Assembly: GCA_028288675.1 (NCBI GenBank)
Contig: JAQBNG010000024.1
Coordinates: 1 to 33,086, forward strand
Length of the DNA: 33,086 nucleotides
Origin: Flavisolibacter sp.
GTDB taxonomy: Bacteria > Bacteroidota > Bacteroidia > Chitinophagales > Chitinophagaceae
Direction: 5' to 3'
Both the position numbers and the translations under genes were made by a program. Below, one piece after another: positions 8,283 through 16,063 of this stretch. The first letter of the stretch is position 1. Every line of letters starts with the position of its first letter. The notes below the pieces were generated by a model, which worked only from the letters and a program-made list of their open reading frames with translations, was not told the origin of the DNA and did no database searches.

Positions 8283-9239
8283 ATGAACCTGATTGATGTT
8301 CTTCTTGTGCTGATTGTGGCAGCATCGATATGGGCAGGCTGGAGTAGAGGGTTTATTTACGGCATTACCAGTTTGCTAACCTGGTTGGGCAGTTTACTAA
8401 TGGGGTTTTTTCTATACCAGCCTTTAGGTGAACTCTTGCGGAAAACATTTCCTTCATTGAACGTGTGGGCACTTCCAATTGCCTTCATTGCAGCCATTAT
8501 CTTCTTTCGGTTCATTTTCTCTTTTATTCTTTACCGTCTTGTACGAACCGCTCCCGATGAAGCACATCACACTACGGTGAACCGGGCTTTTGGTATTTTA
8601 CCCGGTCTTATTAACGGTTGTGTTTATGCCGCAATTGCCGCTGCACTACTTCTGAGTATCCCAATGGGCAATGGATTAACCAAAGAGGCCAGGGAGAGTA
8701 AGCTAGCTAACGAGTTAGGCATACAGGTAGCCTGGCTTGATGAAAAGTTTTCTCCCATTTTTGGAGCGGCAGCTAAAGAAACAATGAACCGGGTAATGGT
8801 AAAGCCGGAGTCGGATGAAACGGTTGACCTTCATTATACCGTAACTGATGTGAAACCAAGAAGCGGCCTGGAGGCGGATATGCTGGCATTGGTAAATGAA
8901 GAACGAACAAAAAGGGGAATACCAGCCGTGAAAGCTGATCCGGATTTAACTCTTGTGGCCCGTGCTCATTCCACCGATATGTTTGCCCGTGGATATTTTT
9001 CGCATTACACACCCGAAAAAAAGGATCCGTTTGACCGGATGAAAAAAGCAGGAATTAGATTTCAAACCGCCGGCGAAAATCTTGCCCTGGGACGAACGCT
9101 AAAAATATGTCACCAGGGATTAATGAATTCTCCGGGGCATAAAGCCAACATCTTAAACCCCGCTTTTGGTAGACTTGGAATAGGGATTATGGATGGGGGA
9201 ATTTATGGGTTGATGATATCGCAGGAGTTTAGGAATTAG
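8283..9239 (+). CDS. CvpA-family membrane protein fused to a CAP (SCP/PR-1) domain
   Basis: A 318-residue two-domain protein. Residues 1 to about 165 are a CvpA-type domain with four membrane segments (about 3-25, 28-50, 62-85 and 104-128), including the typical start NLIDVLLVLIVAAS. Residues about 195-318 are a CAP domain of the bacterial YkwD type: MLALVNEERTKRGIPAV, then ARAHSTDMFARGYFSHYTP, GENLALG, and SPGHKANILNP. The CAP cavity residues (two His, two Glu) appear to be present. CvpA proteins are linked to envelope homeostasis; CAP domains act outside the cytoplasm. The arrangement predicts a CAP domain tethered to the inner membrane on the periplasmic side. Confidence 0.88.
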   Translation: MNLIDVLLVLIVAASIWAGWSRGFIYGITSLLTWLGSLLMGFFLYQPLGELLRKTFPSLNVWALPIAFIAAIIFFRFIFSFILYRLVRTAPDEAHHTTVNRAFGILPGLINGCVYAAIAAALLLSIPMGNGLTKEARESKLANELGIQVAWLDEKFSPIFGAAAKETMNRVMVKPESDETVDLHYTVTDVKPRSGLEADMLALVNEERTKRGIPAVKADPDLTLVARAHSTDMFARGYFSHYTPEKKDPFDRMKKAGIRFQTAGENLALGRTLKICHQGLMNSPGHKANILNPAFGRLGIGIMDGGIYGLMISQEFRN

Positions 9240-9485
9240 TATTTCAGGCGTAGATGGAATCTTTTCAATATGAAGCTTCACGCAAAAATGCGAAGAAGCA
9301 AAGCGCAAACCTTGCTTTTCCATTTCTATGGGAATTATTTTGCTGAATAGCGATAAGAACGTAAAAGAGAGTGACACAACAGAAGATTGATAGTAGCACG
9401 TTCGCCGGGTAAAAAAACTCATTCAATCGTACTGAATAAGTTTGCGTCTAATGCATAAGCCTGAAACTATAAGCTTTTAATTGTT

Positions 9486-9662
9486 TTAGTTGCTTTCTTT
9501 CGAGCGGTGTTGGATTACTTCAACTGAAAAACTGAAAGCCAACGCAAAACCGATACCCTGCCATAAGGATTGTTCTTTTACAAAAGCGATGATCATCATT
9601 ATAAAACAAAACAGGCTCATCATAACTGTTAACGCATTCTTTTCTGTTAGATACCTTTTCAT
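9486..9662 (-). CDS. Small two-helix membrane protein, hypothetical
   Basis: A 58-residue protein started at the ATG at 9662: a basic N-terminus (MKRYLTEKN), two hydrophobic segments (about residues 10-25 and 33-46) and a polar C-terminus (QHRSKESN). Charge distribution and length fit a small membrane protein. No family is recognised. The longer frame to 9707 would start at a non-ATG codon. It lies alone between the CvpA-CAP gene and the desaturase and faces the other way, so context does not help. Confidence 0.4.
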   Translation of the reverse strand: MKRYLTEKNALTVMMSLFCFIMMIIAFVKEQSLWQGIGFALAFSFSVEVIQHRSKESN

Positions 9663-9950
9663 AAATATTTCGATTGTAGTAAGGAACTTTACACACCGTG
9701 TAGCCATTACTTCAAATATAAGGCGGGCAACATTTTTCGGTTGTTAATTATCGGCAAAAAGGGAAAAATATTCGGCCAATAAAAGTCTTCCAAAACACAG
9801 GAGCAAAAGACCCTGCATGTAAATGCCGGCAAGGACTTTATAAAGCTTTATTCCAGATAAACATCCTTGTTTTTAAATACTTTACCGAATAGTTAAGTAT
9901 CAATAAAACAGTGCTTCTTATATTTACACCGCTCATCACAAACCACAATT

Positions 9951-10979
9951 ATGAAACAAAAAGATTTTGTTTTTTCCAATGTTCCTGAACCACACCGGTT
10001 ACGTACAAAACAGATTTTGAAACAGCACCCTCAAATTCGGAACCTTATTGGAAAGAATGCACAAACCATTTTTGCAATCTTGTTTTTGGTAAGTTTCCAG
10101 GTAGTGGCCGCATGGCTTTTGGCCGATCAATCGTGGTGGTTAATTTTTGCAGTGGCTTATTTTGCCGGCGCTTTTGCCGATCATTCACTTTTTGTGATGA
10201 TACATGAATGTGCCCACAGACTAATTTTCAAAAACCCAGCTGCTAATCGCCTGGCTGGTATTTTCGCCAACCTTCCTCAATTGTTTCCTAGTTCAGTAGC
10301 TTTTGAACGTTACCATATTAAGCACCATTCTTTCCAGGGCGTTCATGAACTGGATGCCGACCTGCCAAACCGCTGGGAAGCTAAGCTTATCAATAACTAT
10401 TTTATTGGAAAGGTGATCTGGTTTTTATTTTACCCGCTTTTCCAGGCCTTCCGCATTGCCCGCTTAAAAGAGATCAAACCTTTTGATGGCTGGATTGCTT
10501 TGAACTGGGGGGCTTGCATTTTATTTACAGCTGGAATCTGGTATATTTTAGGGCCGAAGGCAGTAGGCTTTTTAACGCTTAGCTTTTTCTTTTCCGTTGG
10601 CCTTCATCCATTGGGCGGCCGTTGGATACAGGAGCATTATTTAGTGCATGGCGAACAGGAAACGTATAGTTATTACGGCCCGCTTAATAAGGTAGCCTTT
10701 AATGTGGGTTACCATAATGAGCACCACGATTTTCCTTCTATCCCATGGAATAAATTACCACAGGTACGTAAACAGGCTTCAGGCTTTTACGACACGCTGC
10801 ACTATCATACCTCATGGACGAAATTGTTCCTCCGGTTTTTATTCGACCAGGAATTATCCTTATGGTCAAGAGTTGTACGTAAGAACAGGGGTAAAGTGGC
10901 GCTTACAGATCAATCGAAACCCGATACCGACCTTGTGATTTTGGAGGCAAAAGAAGAAAAGATGGCTGCAGCTGTATAG
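9951..10979 (+). CDS. Sphingolipid delta-4-desaturase-like fatty acid desaturase (DEGS-type)
   Basis: A 342-residue integral membrane di-iron enzyme. The three histidine boxes are intact: HECAH (85-89), HIKHH (122-126) and HNEHH (255-259). The surrounding sequence matches the DES/DEGS sphingolipid desaturase branch rather than general acyl-lipid desaturases: an N-terminus with PEPHRLRTKQILKQHPQI, then LHPLGGRWIQEHY, ETYSYYGPLNKVAFNVGYH and EHHDFPSIPW. Eukaryotic relatives introduce the delta-4 double bond into dihydroceramide. Here the likely substrate is a ceramide-type sphingolipid or its long-chain base, since many Bacteroidota make sphingolipids. Hydrophobic segments lie near 39-58, 62-85, 152-168 and 183-215. 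The response regulator follows after 39 bases. Confidence 0.88.
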   Translation: MKQKDFVFSNVPEPHRLRTKQILKQHPQIRNLIGKNAQTIFAILFLVSFQVVAAWLLADQSWWLIFAVAYFAGAFADHSLFVMIHECAHRLIFKNPAANRLAGIFANLPQLFPSSVAFERYHIKHHSFQGVHELDADLPNRWEAKLINNYFIGKVIWFLFYPLFQAFRIARLKEIKPFDGWIALNWGACILFTAGIWYILGPKAVGFLTLSFFFSVGLHPLGGRWIQEHYLVHGEQETYSYYGPLNKVAFNVGYHNEHHDFPSIPWNKLPQVRKQASGFYDTLHYHTSWTKLFLRFLFDQELSLWSRVVRKNRGKVALTDQSKPDTDLVILEAKEEKMAAAV

Positions 10980-11018
10980 TTTTTTTGCAGATAGAAACAC
11001 CAACTATATTCAATATTC

Positions 11019-11423
11019 ATGGAAAAGAGACATATTTTATGGGCTGACGATGATATGGATGACCTGATGCTGATGCGCCATGTGCTTAAGGATATAAAAG
11101 AAGAATACGATATTAAAGAAGTGCACAACGGTCGCGAAGCCCTTGATTATTTAGAAGGGGTTAAACAAGACAGTTCCTTGCCTTGCCTGATTATTTTAGA
11201 CATGAATATGCCGGTCTTGAACGGTAAGGAAACATTGAACCTTATTAAAAAGAATGATTCGTTAAAAGATATACCCCTTGTATTTTTTACAACATCGAAC
11301 AGCGAGATGGATAAAATGTTTTGCAAACGTTTTGGTGTGGAAATGATTACAAAGCCACCCCGCTACAATAATTTAAAAGAAGCGGTAAAAAGGCTGCTGG
11401 ATTATTGCCTGAGCAAAAATTAG
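11019..11423 (+). CDS. Single-domain CheY-like response regulator (Rcp1-type)
   Basis: A 134-residue stand-alone receiver domain with no output domain. Receiver residues are visible: acidic pocket Asp10/Asp11 (WADDDMDD), phospho-acceptor Asp61 (IILDMNMP), Thr/Ser in FFTTSN and the conserved lysine in ITKPP. The longer DMDDLMLMRHVL opening and the KPP motif resemble Rcp1-like regulators that pair with phytochrome-type or hybrid kinases. No histidine kinase is in the window, so the partner is unknown. It begins 39 bases after the desaturase on the same strand and ends in a strong terminator, so the two probably form an operon. Confidence 0.9.
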   Translation: MEKRHILWADDDMDDLMLMRHVLKDIKEEYDIKEVHNGREALDYLEGVKQDSSLPCLIILDMNMPVLNGKETLNLIKKNDSLKDIPLVFFTTSNSEMDKMFCKRFGVEMITKPPRYNNLKEAVKRLLDYCLSKN

Positions 11424-11441
11424 AATACTTCTTTCCTTTAT

Positions 11442-11484
11442 AAAACAAAAGGTTTCCATTTGATGGAGACCTTTTGTTTTTAAT
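11442..11484 (+). terminator. Rho-independent terminator after the response regulator
   Basis: The 18-bp stem (left arm 11442-11459, right arm 11463-11480) has one G-U pair and a 3-base loop. The right arm ends in TTTTGTTTT, giving the U-rich tail. It closes the desaturase-regulator unit. Confidence 0.88.
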
Positions 11485-11513
11485 GCAGCCTTCCTGTTCA
11501 TTGCTGTGACCAC

Positions 11514-11529
11514 GCAATAAATTTATTGC
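11514..11529. repeat. 16-bp perfect palindrome
   Basis: GCAATAAATTTATTGC is a perfect palindrome in the 265-base gap ahead of the AI-2E family gene. It could be an operator site for a dimeric regulator, but its distance from the start (about 160 bases) leaves this open. Confidence 0.35.
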
Positions 11530-11688
11530 CGATTGCTGCATTTAAGAGAATTAAAGTTGGGTTGAGGCTAAATTCATTCGTTCTTTCTTTATAATGGTTT
11601 TACTGCCTGGCCTGGCCCATATTGTATTGCATATGACCAATGGTCCGGTTTTATTAGGTACCATCTCTAATAAGATGAATTAGACAAT

Positions 11689-12834
11689 ATGAATAACCTC
11701 CCGCTTACGGTACGCAGGGCCATTGAATTAATGGGCGTATACTTTTTAGGAACGATCATTATTGTGGGTAAAGATGTTATTAACCCATTAGTGATGGCCT
11801 TCTTTTTTTCTATCATGCTTTTGCCCATTTACCGCTGGTTTAAAAGAAGAAAGCTACCCGAGAGCCTTGCCATCTTTTTATCCTTATTGATGCTCATTAT
11901 AGTGGTAGGATTGGTCATTTGGTTTTTTTCTTCGCAAATCAGCAGCTTAGTTGCCGACTTCCCCCAGATAAAAAAGAATGTAACAGCGCACCTTTCTTCT
12001 CTTGGTTCATGGCTTGATTCCAAGACAGGTCTTTCAACAGAAAGGCAAACACAGTTACTGGCCAACCAAAATGAAAAGCTTTTAAATTATGCTGGTGGGA
12101 TTGCAGGCGGCGCGGCTTCGTCTCTTTCGGGCATCCTCATTTTTGTGGGCCTGTTACCCATTTATATTTTTTTGATGTTGTTTTATAAAAACCTGCTGAT
12201 CCGGTTTGTGTTCATGTGGTTCAATTCAGATGAACATCCCAAGGTGCAGGAAGCAATGCAGCAATCAGAGGTCATCATTAAAAGTTACCTGGTAGGCCTG
12301 CTTATACAAATAACTTATATCACAGTTTTACTTGGGGGGATACTACTGGTGGTTGGCATAAAGCATGCGATTTTAATAGGCGCCATCTTCGCCGTTTTAA
12401 ACTTAATTCCTTATGTAGGTGCATTAATTGGAAACCTTATCGGGGTAGTGTTAACCATTTCATCCACACAGGAAATATGGCCCATATTCGTAGTACTTGG
12501 TACCATCGCTTTTGTGCAGTTTTTGGATAACAATATATTAATGCCGCGCATTGTGGGTTCTAAGGTTAAAATAAATGCACTGGCTACTATTGTAGGAGTA
12601 ATTGTAGCAGGAGCGTTAAGTGGTGTGTCGGGCATGTTTCTTTCACTGCCGGTGATTGCTGTTCTTAAAATCATCTTTGACCGAACCAATAATTTAAAAC
12701 AATGGGGCGTATTACTTGGCGATGAACAGCCAAAGAAAAGCCCAATGCAATGGCCGGTGTTCAGATCGAAAAATACCGTAGTGCAGGAAAAATTAAAAAG
12801 AGAAAATAAAGTGGAGCCACCTGATGAAAAGTAA
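11689..12834 (+). CDS. AI-2E family transporter (PerM/TqsA-like permease)
   Basis: A 381-residue inner-membrane protein of the AI-2E transporter superfamily. About eight hydrophobic segments are visible: pairs near residues 11-45 and 57-82, then about 145-170, and a cluster from about 205 to 330. Family-type segments include VLNLIPYVGALIGNLIGV near residue 236 and NNILMPRIVGSKVKINALA near 280. The C-terminal 45 residues are charged and cytoplasmic. Family members export autoinducer-2 or act as sodium/proton-coupled transporters; the substrate cannot be inferred here. It is convergent with bshB1 and has no evident operon partner. Confidence 0.88.
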   Translation: MNNLPLTVRRAIELMGVYFLGTIIIVGKDVINPLVMAFFFSIMLLPIYRWFKRRKLPESLAIFLSLLMLIIVVGLVIWFFSSQISSLVADFPQIKKNVTAHLSSLGSWLDSKTGLSTERQTQLLANQNEKLLNYAGGIAGGAASSLSGILIFVGLLPIYIFLMLFYKNLLIRFVFMWFNSDEHPKVQEAMQQSEVIIKSYLVGLLIQITYITVLLGGILLVVGIKHAILIGAIFAVLNLIPYVGALIGNLIGVVLTISSTQEIWPIFVVLGTIAFVQFLDNNILMPRIVGSKVKINALATIVGVIVAGALSGVSGMFLSLPVIAVLKIIFDRTNNLKQWGVLLGDEQPKKSPMQWPVFRSKNTVVQEKLKRENKVEPPDEK

Positions 12835-12912
12835 AATTTTATAGGTTGCGGAACAATGCTCCGGGGCTTTAAGCCAAGAGGCATAAAAAGTCATATGCAA
12901 CCGTAAACGAAC

Positions 12913-13644
12913 TCACGTTTCTTCTAAGACCAACGCATCCAAATTTTTTATACCGATAGCCTTTTTTGAAACAAATCCTTCAGCGTACTTCACCCCTATC
13001 CTCTTGCCTAGTAGCCTTGCCCTTGCAAAAAGCGCTTCGGTAAAATCGGGAGAGGAAATATAAGTTTGAGGGTCGGCGCTACCATCGGGTAAAAATTGTG
13101 TGCGGTAGGCTTTTACAGCTTCCATTCGCTGTTCCCAAACATCGGAAACATCTATAATAAAATCTGGTTCGTAAAAGCGGTCCTGTATATAATGAAGCAG
13201 CATTTTAGGCCGCCATTTTTCCTGCTCCTGCCCATCATCACCAATGGTTTTTACCTGCCGCAGGCCAGAAAAGAAACAAGAATCATATGCCAGCCAGCCA
13301 CCACGGCCATGATCGGGGTGACGATCTTCCAGGATATTGGCGATAACAATTTCGGGTCTATAGGTGCGAATAGCTTTTATCAATTGCAACTGGTGCGCTT
13401 CATCATTCTGAAAGAAACCATCCCGCATTTTTAAATTTTCACGAACAGAAACGCCCATGATCTTCGCAGCATCAGCGGCTTCCTGGTAGCGGGTTTCGAT
13501 TGTTCCCCTGGTGCCTAATTCACCTTGGGTTAAATCAATGATACCGGCTTTCTTACCCCGTTTAATTTCAGCAATCAATGTTCCGGAACAACCTAACTCT
13601 ACATCATCAGGATGAGAGCCTATCGCAAGAATATCAAGTTTCAT
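12913..13644 (-). CDS. bshB1: Bacillithiol biosynthesis deacetylase BshB1
   Basis: A 243-residue LmbE/PIG-L-type zinc deacetylase. The metal and catalytic residues are visible: SHPDDVELGCSGT (His11, Asp13, Asp14) and the second motif EDRHPDHGRGG (His109, Asp111, His112). Overall length and the C-terminal KYAEGFVSKKAIG segment match BshB1, which deacetylates N-acetylglucosaminyl-malate in bacillithiol synthesis; other LmbE proteins are usually less similar at this end. It lies 117 bases downstream of prfC on the same strand, across a spacer full of repeated GGAGTCA-like words, so readthrough from prfC is possible. Confidence 0.9.
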   Translation of the reverse strand: MKLDILAIGSHPDDVELGCSGTLIAEIKRGKKAGIIDLTQGELGTRGTIETRYQEAADAAKIMGVSVRENLKMRDGFFQNDEAHQLQLIKAIRTYRPEIVIANILEDRHPDHGRGGWLAYDSCFFSGLRQVKTIGDDGQEQEKWRPKMLLHYIQDRFYEPDFIIDVSDVWEQRMEAVKAYRTQFLPDGSADPQTYISSPDFTEALFARARLLGKRIGVKYAEGFVSKKAIGIKNLDALVLEET

Positions 13645-13656
13645 GGTAGCGAAGGT

Positions 13657-13763
13657 AAGGAGTCACAAGTCAGAATACAGGTGACAGAATGAACAACAAT
13701 TTCTTTGATTTTTAACTCCTGACTACTTTATAATGACTCCTGTTTATTATGACTCTGACTCCT
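13657..13763. repeat. Word-repeat spacer between prfC and bshB1 (GGAGTCA/TGACTCC)
   Basis: Copies of TGACTCC and close variants occur on both strands (13659-13665, 13715-13723, 13734-13740, 13751-13763), some in inverted orientation, so the spacer can fold back on itself. The last copy overlaps the prfC stop. It appears to be low-complexity intergenic sequence rather than coding DNA. Confidence 0.5.
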
Positions 13764-15348
13764 ATTTATGCACTTCACTGGTAAAATGAAATTCTATATC
13801 AGGGTTGTTGGTGCGTTCCGTGTTTAAAAACCATTCGCTTTGCGCTAAATAGACCAACTGCCCATCTTTATCCAATGCAATGTTTGACCCCTTGAATTTG
13901 ATAAAGTCTTCCAGCTTTTTAGGATCATTACTGGTAAGCCAGCAGGCTTTAAAATACGGAAGCGAATTAAAAACAAGCGATGCTCCATACTCATGCAACA
14001 AGCGGTATTGAATCACTTCAAACTGCAGCTCTCCCACACAACCAATGATTTTTTTATTACCTCCAAACTGCGTGAACAACTGCGCTACGCCTTCATCGGT
14101 CAATTGCAACAAGCCCTTTTCCAGTTGCTTTGTTTTCATTGGGTCTTTGTTTACCACTTCTTTAAATATTTCAGGAGAAAAGGTAGGAATGCCGGTGAAA
14201 AAAAAGTCTTCACCCTCAGTAAGGGTATCACCAATTTTAAAATTACCGGTATCAAATAAACCCACAACATCGCCGGGATAGGCATCATCAACTACACTTT
14301 TTTCACGGGCTAAAAAAGAATAGGGGTTGGAGAAACGCACATCTTTATCTAACCGCACATGATGAAAATATTTGTTACGCTCAAACCTGCCGGAACATAC
14401 CCGTAAGAAAGCAATCCTGTCACGATGCTTCGGGTCAAGGTTGGCGTGTATCTTAAATATAAAACCGCTAAACTTATCTTCGCCAACACCCACTTTTCGC
14501 TTGTTGGTATCTCTTTCTTTTGGTACCGGCGCTATGCGAATGAATGTATCCAGCATTTCCTTTACACCAAAGTTGTTGATGGCACTCCCAAAAAATACCG
14601 GCGCTACTTCGCCGCTTAAATAGGTATTTACAGCAAGCTCGCCATATACCCCATCAATTAATTCAACATCTTCTCTAAGGGTTTCCGCATCCCGTTCACC
14701 TAGCTTTTCCTGTAATAGTGAAGAGGATAAATCTGATATAGAAATGGTATCCTCGTCTGTTGCTTTTGTATTGGCGCTGAATAGGCGGACACTTTTATTA
14801 CGAAGGTCATAAACGCCTTTAAAATCCTTTCCCTGGTTGATGGGCCAGGTCATGGGATGAAGGGAGATTGATAACTCTTTTTCAATTTCTTCCAATAGAT
14901 CAAACCGTTGCTTGCCGTCCCTGTCCATTTTATTAATGAACACAATTACCGGCGTTTTTCGCATGGCGATAACCTGCATAAGCCTTCGGGTTTGCTCTTC
15001 TACGCCATTTACGCTATCTATTACAAGAATAACGCTATCTACTGCTGTCAATGTTCTATAGGTGTCTTCTGCAAAGTCTTTGTGGCCGGGTGTATCCAAC
15101 AGGTTTATCAAGGCGCCTTCATACTCAAAGCTCATTACCGATGTGGCTACGGAGATACCACGTTGCCGCTCTATCTCCATAAAATCGGAGGTAGCCGCCT
15201 TTTTTATTTTATTACTTTTTACTGCACCTGCCACCTGGATAGCACCGCCAAAAAGCAGGAACTTTTCCGTGAGGGTTGTCTTACCCGCATCGGGGTGAGA
15301 AATGATAGCGAAGGTGCGGCGCTTTTGTATTTCGTTCTGATACTTCAT
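13762..15348 (-). CDS. prfC: Peptide chain release factor 3 (RF3)
   Basis: A 528-residue translational GTPase of full family length. GTPase motifs are intact: G1 HPDAGKTT (18-25), switch I region [12 protein letters not shown]3 DTPGH (85-89) and G4 NKMD (139-142). The C-terminal part ([19 protein letters not shown]) is RF3-specific and separates it from EF-G. RF3 recycles RF1/RF2 from the ribosome after termination and helps quality control of mismatched ribosomes. The start is the ATG at 15348. Upstream, about 180 bases separate the start from a perfect -7 box, and this leader carries the long inverted-repeat structure described separately. Confidence 0.97.
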   Translation of the reverse strand: MKYQNEIQKRRTFAIISHPDAGKTTLTEKFLLFGGAIQVAGAVKSNKIKKAATSDFMEIERQRGISVATSVMSFEYEGALINLLDTPGHKDFAEDTYRTLTAVDSVILVIDSVNGVEEQTRRLMQVIAMRKTPVIVFINKMDRDGKQRFDLLEEIEKELSISLHPMTWPINQGKDFKGVYDLRNKSVRLFSANTKATDEDTISISDLSSSLLQEKLGERDAETLREDVELIDGVYGELAVNTYLSGEVAPVFFGSAINNFGVKEMLDTFIRIAPVPKERDTNKRKVGVGEDKFSGFIFKIHANLDPKHRDRIAFLRVCSGRFERNKYFHHVRLDKDVRFSNPYSFLAREKSVVDDAYPGDVVGLFDTGNFKIGDTLTEGEDFFFTGIPTFSPEIFKEVVNKDPMKTKQLEKGLLQLTDEGVAQLFTQFGGNKKIIGCVGELQFEVIQYRLLHEYGASLVFNSLPYFKACWLTSNDPKKLEDFIKFKGSNIALDKDGQLVYLAQSEWFLNTERTNNPDIEFHFTSEVHK

Positions 15349-15361
15349 GTTGTCGATTAGG

Positions 15362-15520
15362 GATTAGCTGATAGGCGGATTAGCGGATGAAAGCCAATTA
15401 TGTACTGAGCAACAGAGATACTATTAAATGTCCCTGGCATAGTCCTCTTGTACGTTTGGCAAGCCTGCTCAGCTAACGAAAACTTTCATCGGCTATTCAG
15501 AATCTTCTTAGTAGCTAATC
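15362..15520 (-). ncRNA. Predicted structured RNA: 5' leader of prfC or a separate small RNA
   Basis: Read leftward, nested complementary arms form a long rod. P0 pairs 15513-15520 with 15362-15369 (8 of 8, AGCTAATC). P1 pairs 15483-15495 with 15381-15393 (12 of 13). P2 pairs 15466-15472 with 15405-15411 (7 of 7). A terminal hairpin pairs 15439-15448 with 15414-15424 (10 pairs, one G-U, one bulge). The internal loop between P1 and P2 is nearly symmetric (10 and 11 bases). The G-U pair exists only on the leftward transcript, which favours that strand. P0 begins about 15 bases after the -7 box and ends 13 bases before the prfC ATG. It could be a cis-regulatory leader or a 6S-like rod RNA. The repeated GATTAGC words in the spacer could also create part of the pairing. 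Confidence 0.45.
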
Positions 15521-15534
15521 AATTTTTGCGGTGG

Positions 15535-15542
15535 CAAAAGTA
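15535..15542 (-). promoter_or_regulatory. Perfect -7 element (TACTTTTG) for the prfC transcript
   Basis: On the leftward strand TACTTTTG matches the Bacteroidota -7 consensus TAnnTTTG at every fixed position. The -33 side is weak (TTATG rather than TTG). It overlaps an inverted pair TTTTGC-GGTG-GCAAAA (15525-15540), which might be an operator. Transcription would start near 15528, about 180 bases ahead of the prfC start. Confidence 0.4.
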
Positions 15543-15813
15543 CACGTAACGGCCTGAACATAAGCATTGAAGTTGTTTAGATGCCGTTATAATATAAAGT
15601 GGTGAAAATAGACTACAAGAATTTTCTACACTTTGTATCAAGGAAGAAAAAAGTTCATCAAGTAATAAGAGGTCAAAAGTTAAAATTTTGCCACTCGTCA
15701 ACTTTTTTAAGCACATCTGTAAAAATAAAAATTGAAATACACGAAAAAGCCACGGGGCAGGTATTTCCGGTACTATTTTTTAACACTATAACCGAAATCA
15801 AATTTTTGAATTT

Positions 15814-16014
15814 ATGTCGCAGGATTTGAGGAATCAGGAAGACGGTGATAAGCGCATAAACCGGCTTACAATTTGGGATGATTATCAAAAAGACTGTAAT
15901 GGTTTTGAAGGAATGAACTACGAACAGTTGCGACAACCGTACAATCAAAAACATACAAATAGGAATCATACAACAGGCGAGCGAAAGGATGGTAAACGAC
16001 CCGATGAAAGTTAA
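15814..16014 (+). CDS. Small hydrophilic hypothetical protein
   Basis: A 66-residue polar protein rich in Asp, Asn, Arg and Gln (RNQEDGDKRINRLTIWDDY near the start), without signal or membrane segment. An ATG start follows an AT-rich upstream region, and a clear rho-independent terminator begins 22 bases after the stop, which supports it as a real transcription unit. No family is recognised. The Trp-Asp-Asp-Tyr core and disordered C-terminus offer no functional clue. Confidence 0.5.
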   Translation: MSQDLRNQEDGDKRINRLTIWDDYQKDCNGFEGMNYEQLRQPYNQKHTNRNHTTGERKDGKRPDES

Positions 16015-16036
16015 TCCTTGATCACTAAAGAACAGG

Positions 16037-16060
16037 GCCCTGCATAAAGCGGGGCTTTTT
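16037..16060 (+). terminator. Rho-independent terminator after the small gene
   Basis: GCCCTGC (16037-16043) pairs with GCGGGGC (16049-16055), with one G-U pair and a 5-base loop, followed by TTTTT and further T-rich sequence. It lies between convergent genes and points rightward. Confidence 0.8.
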
Positions 16061-16063
16061 ATT

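Larger units (their letters stand above)
15349..15813. other. Divergent region holding the prfC leader and the upstream side of the small gene at 15.8 kb
   Basis: This 465-base stretch carries the prfC leader with its nested inverted repeats (15362-15520) and a leftward -7 box at 15535-15542. The remainder (15543-15813) is AT-rich, with an AAAAGTT/AACTTTT inverted pair near 15674-15706, and must hold the promoter for the rightward small gene. No other gene was recognised; a leftward hydrophobic frame across 15.7-15.97 kb overlaps the small rightward gene and looks spurious. Confidence 0.45.

Noticed and set aside
9275-9299. GCTTC/GAAGC hairpin after the CvpA-CAP gene
   Set aside because: The stem is interrupted and no T-run follows, so it was not called a terminator.
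9840-9851. 12-bp palindrome ATAAAGCTTTAT upstream of the desaturase
   Set aside because: Short and AT-rich, so likely to arise by chance; no sign of an operator beyond the symmetry.
12411-12884. Long leftward frame of 157 residues opposite the AI-2E permease gene
   Set aside because: It runs antisense to membrane helices of a clear family protein and has no independent family match.
15673-15969. Leftward hydrophobic frame of 98 residues ahead of prfC
   Set aside because: It overlaps the small rightward gene that has its own terminator, lies in AT-rich sequence and shows no family resemblance.
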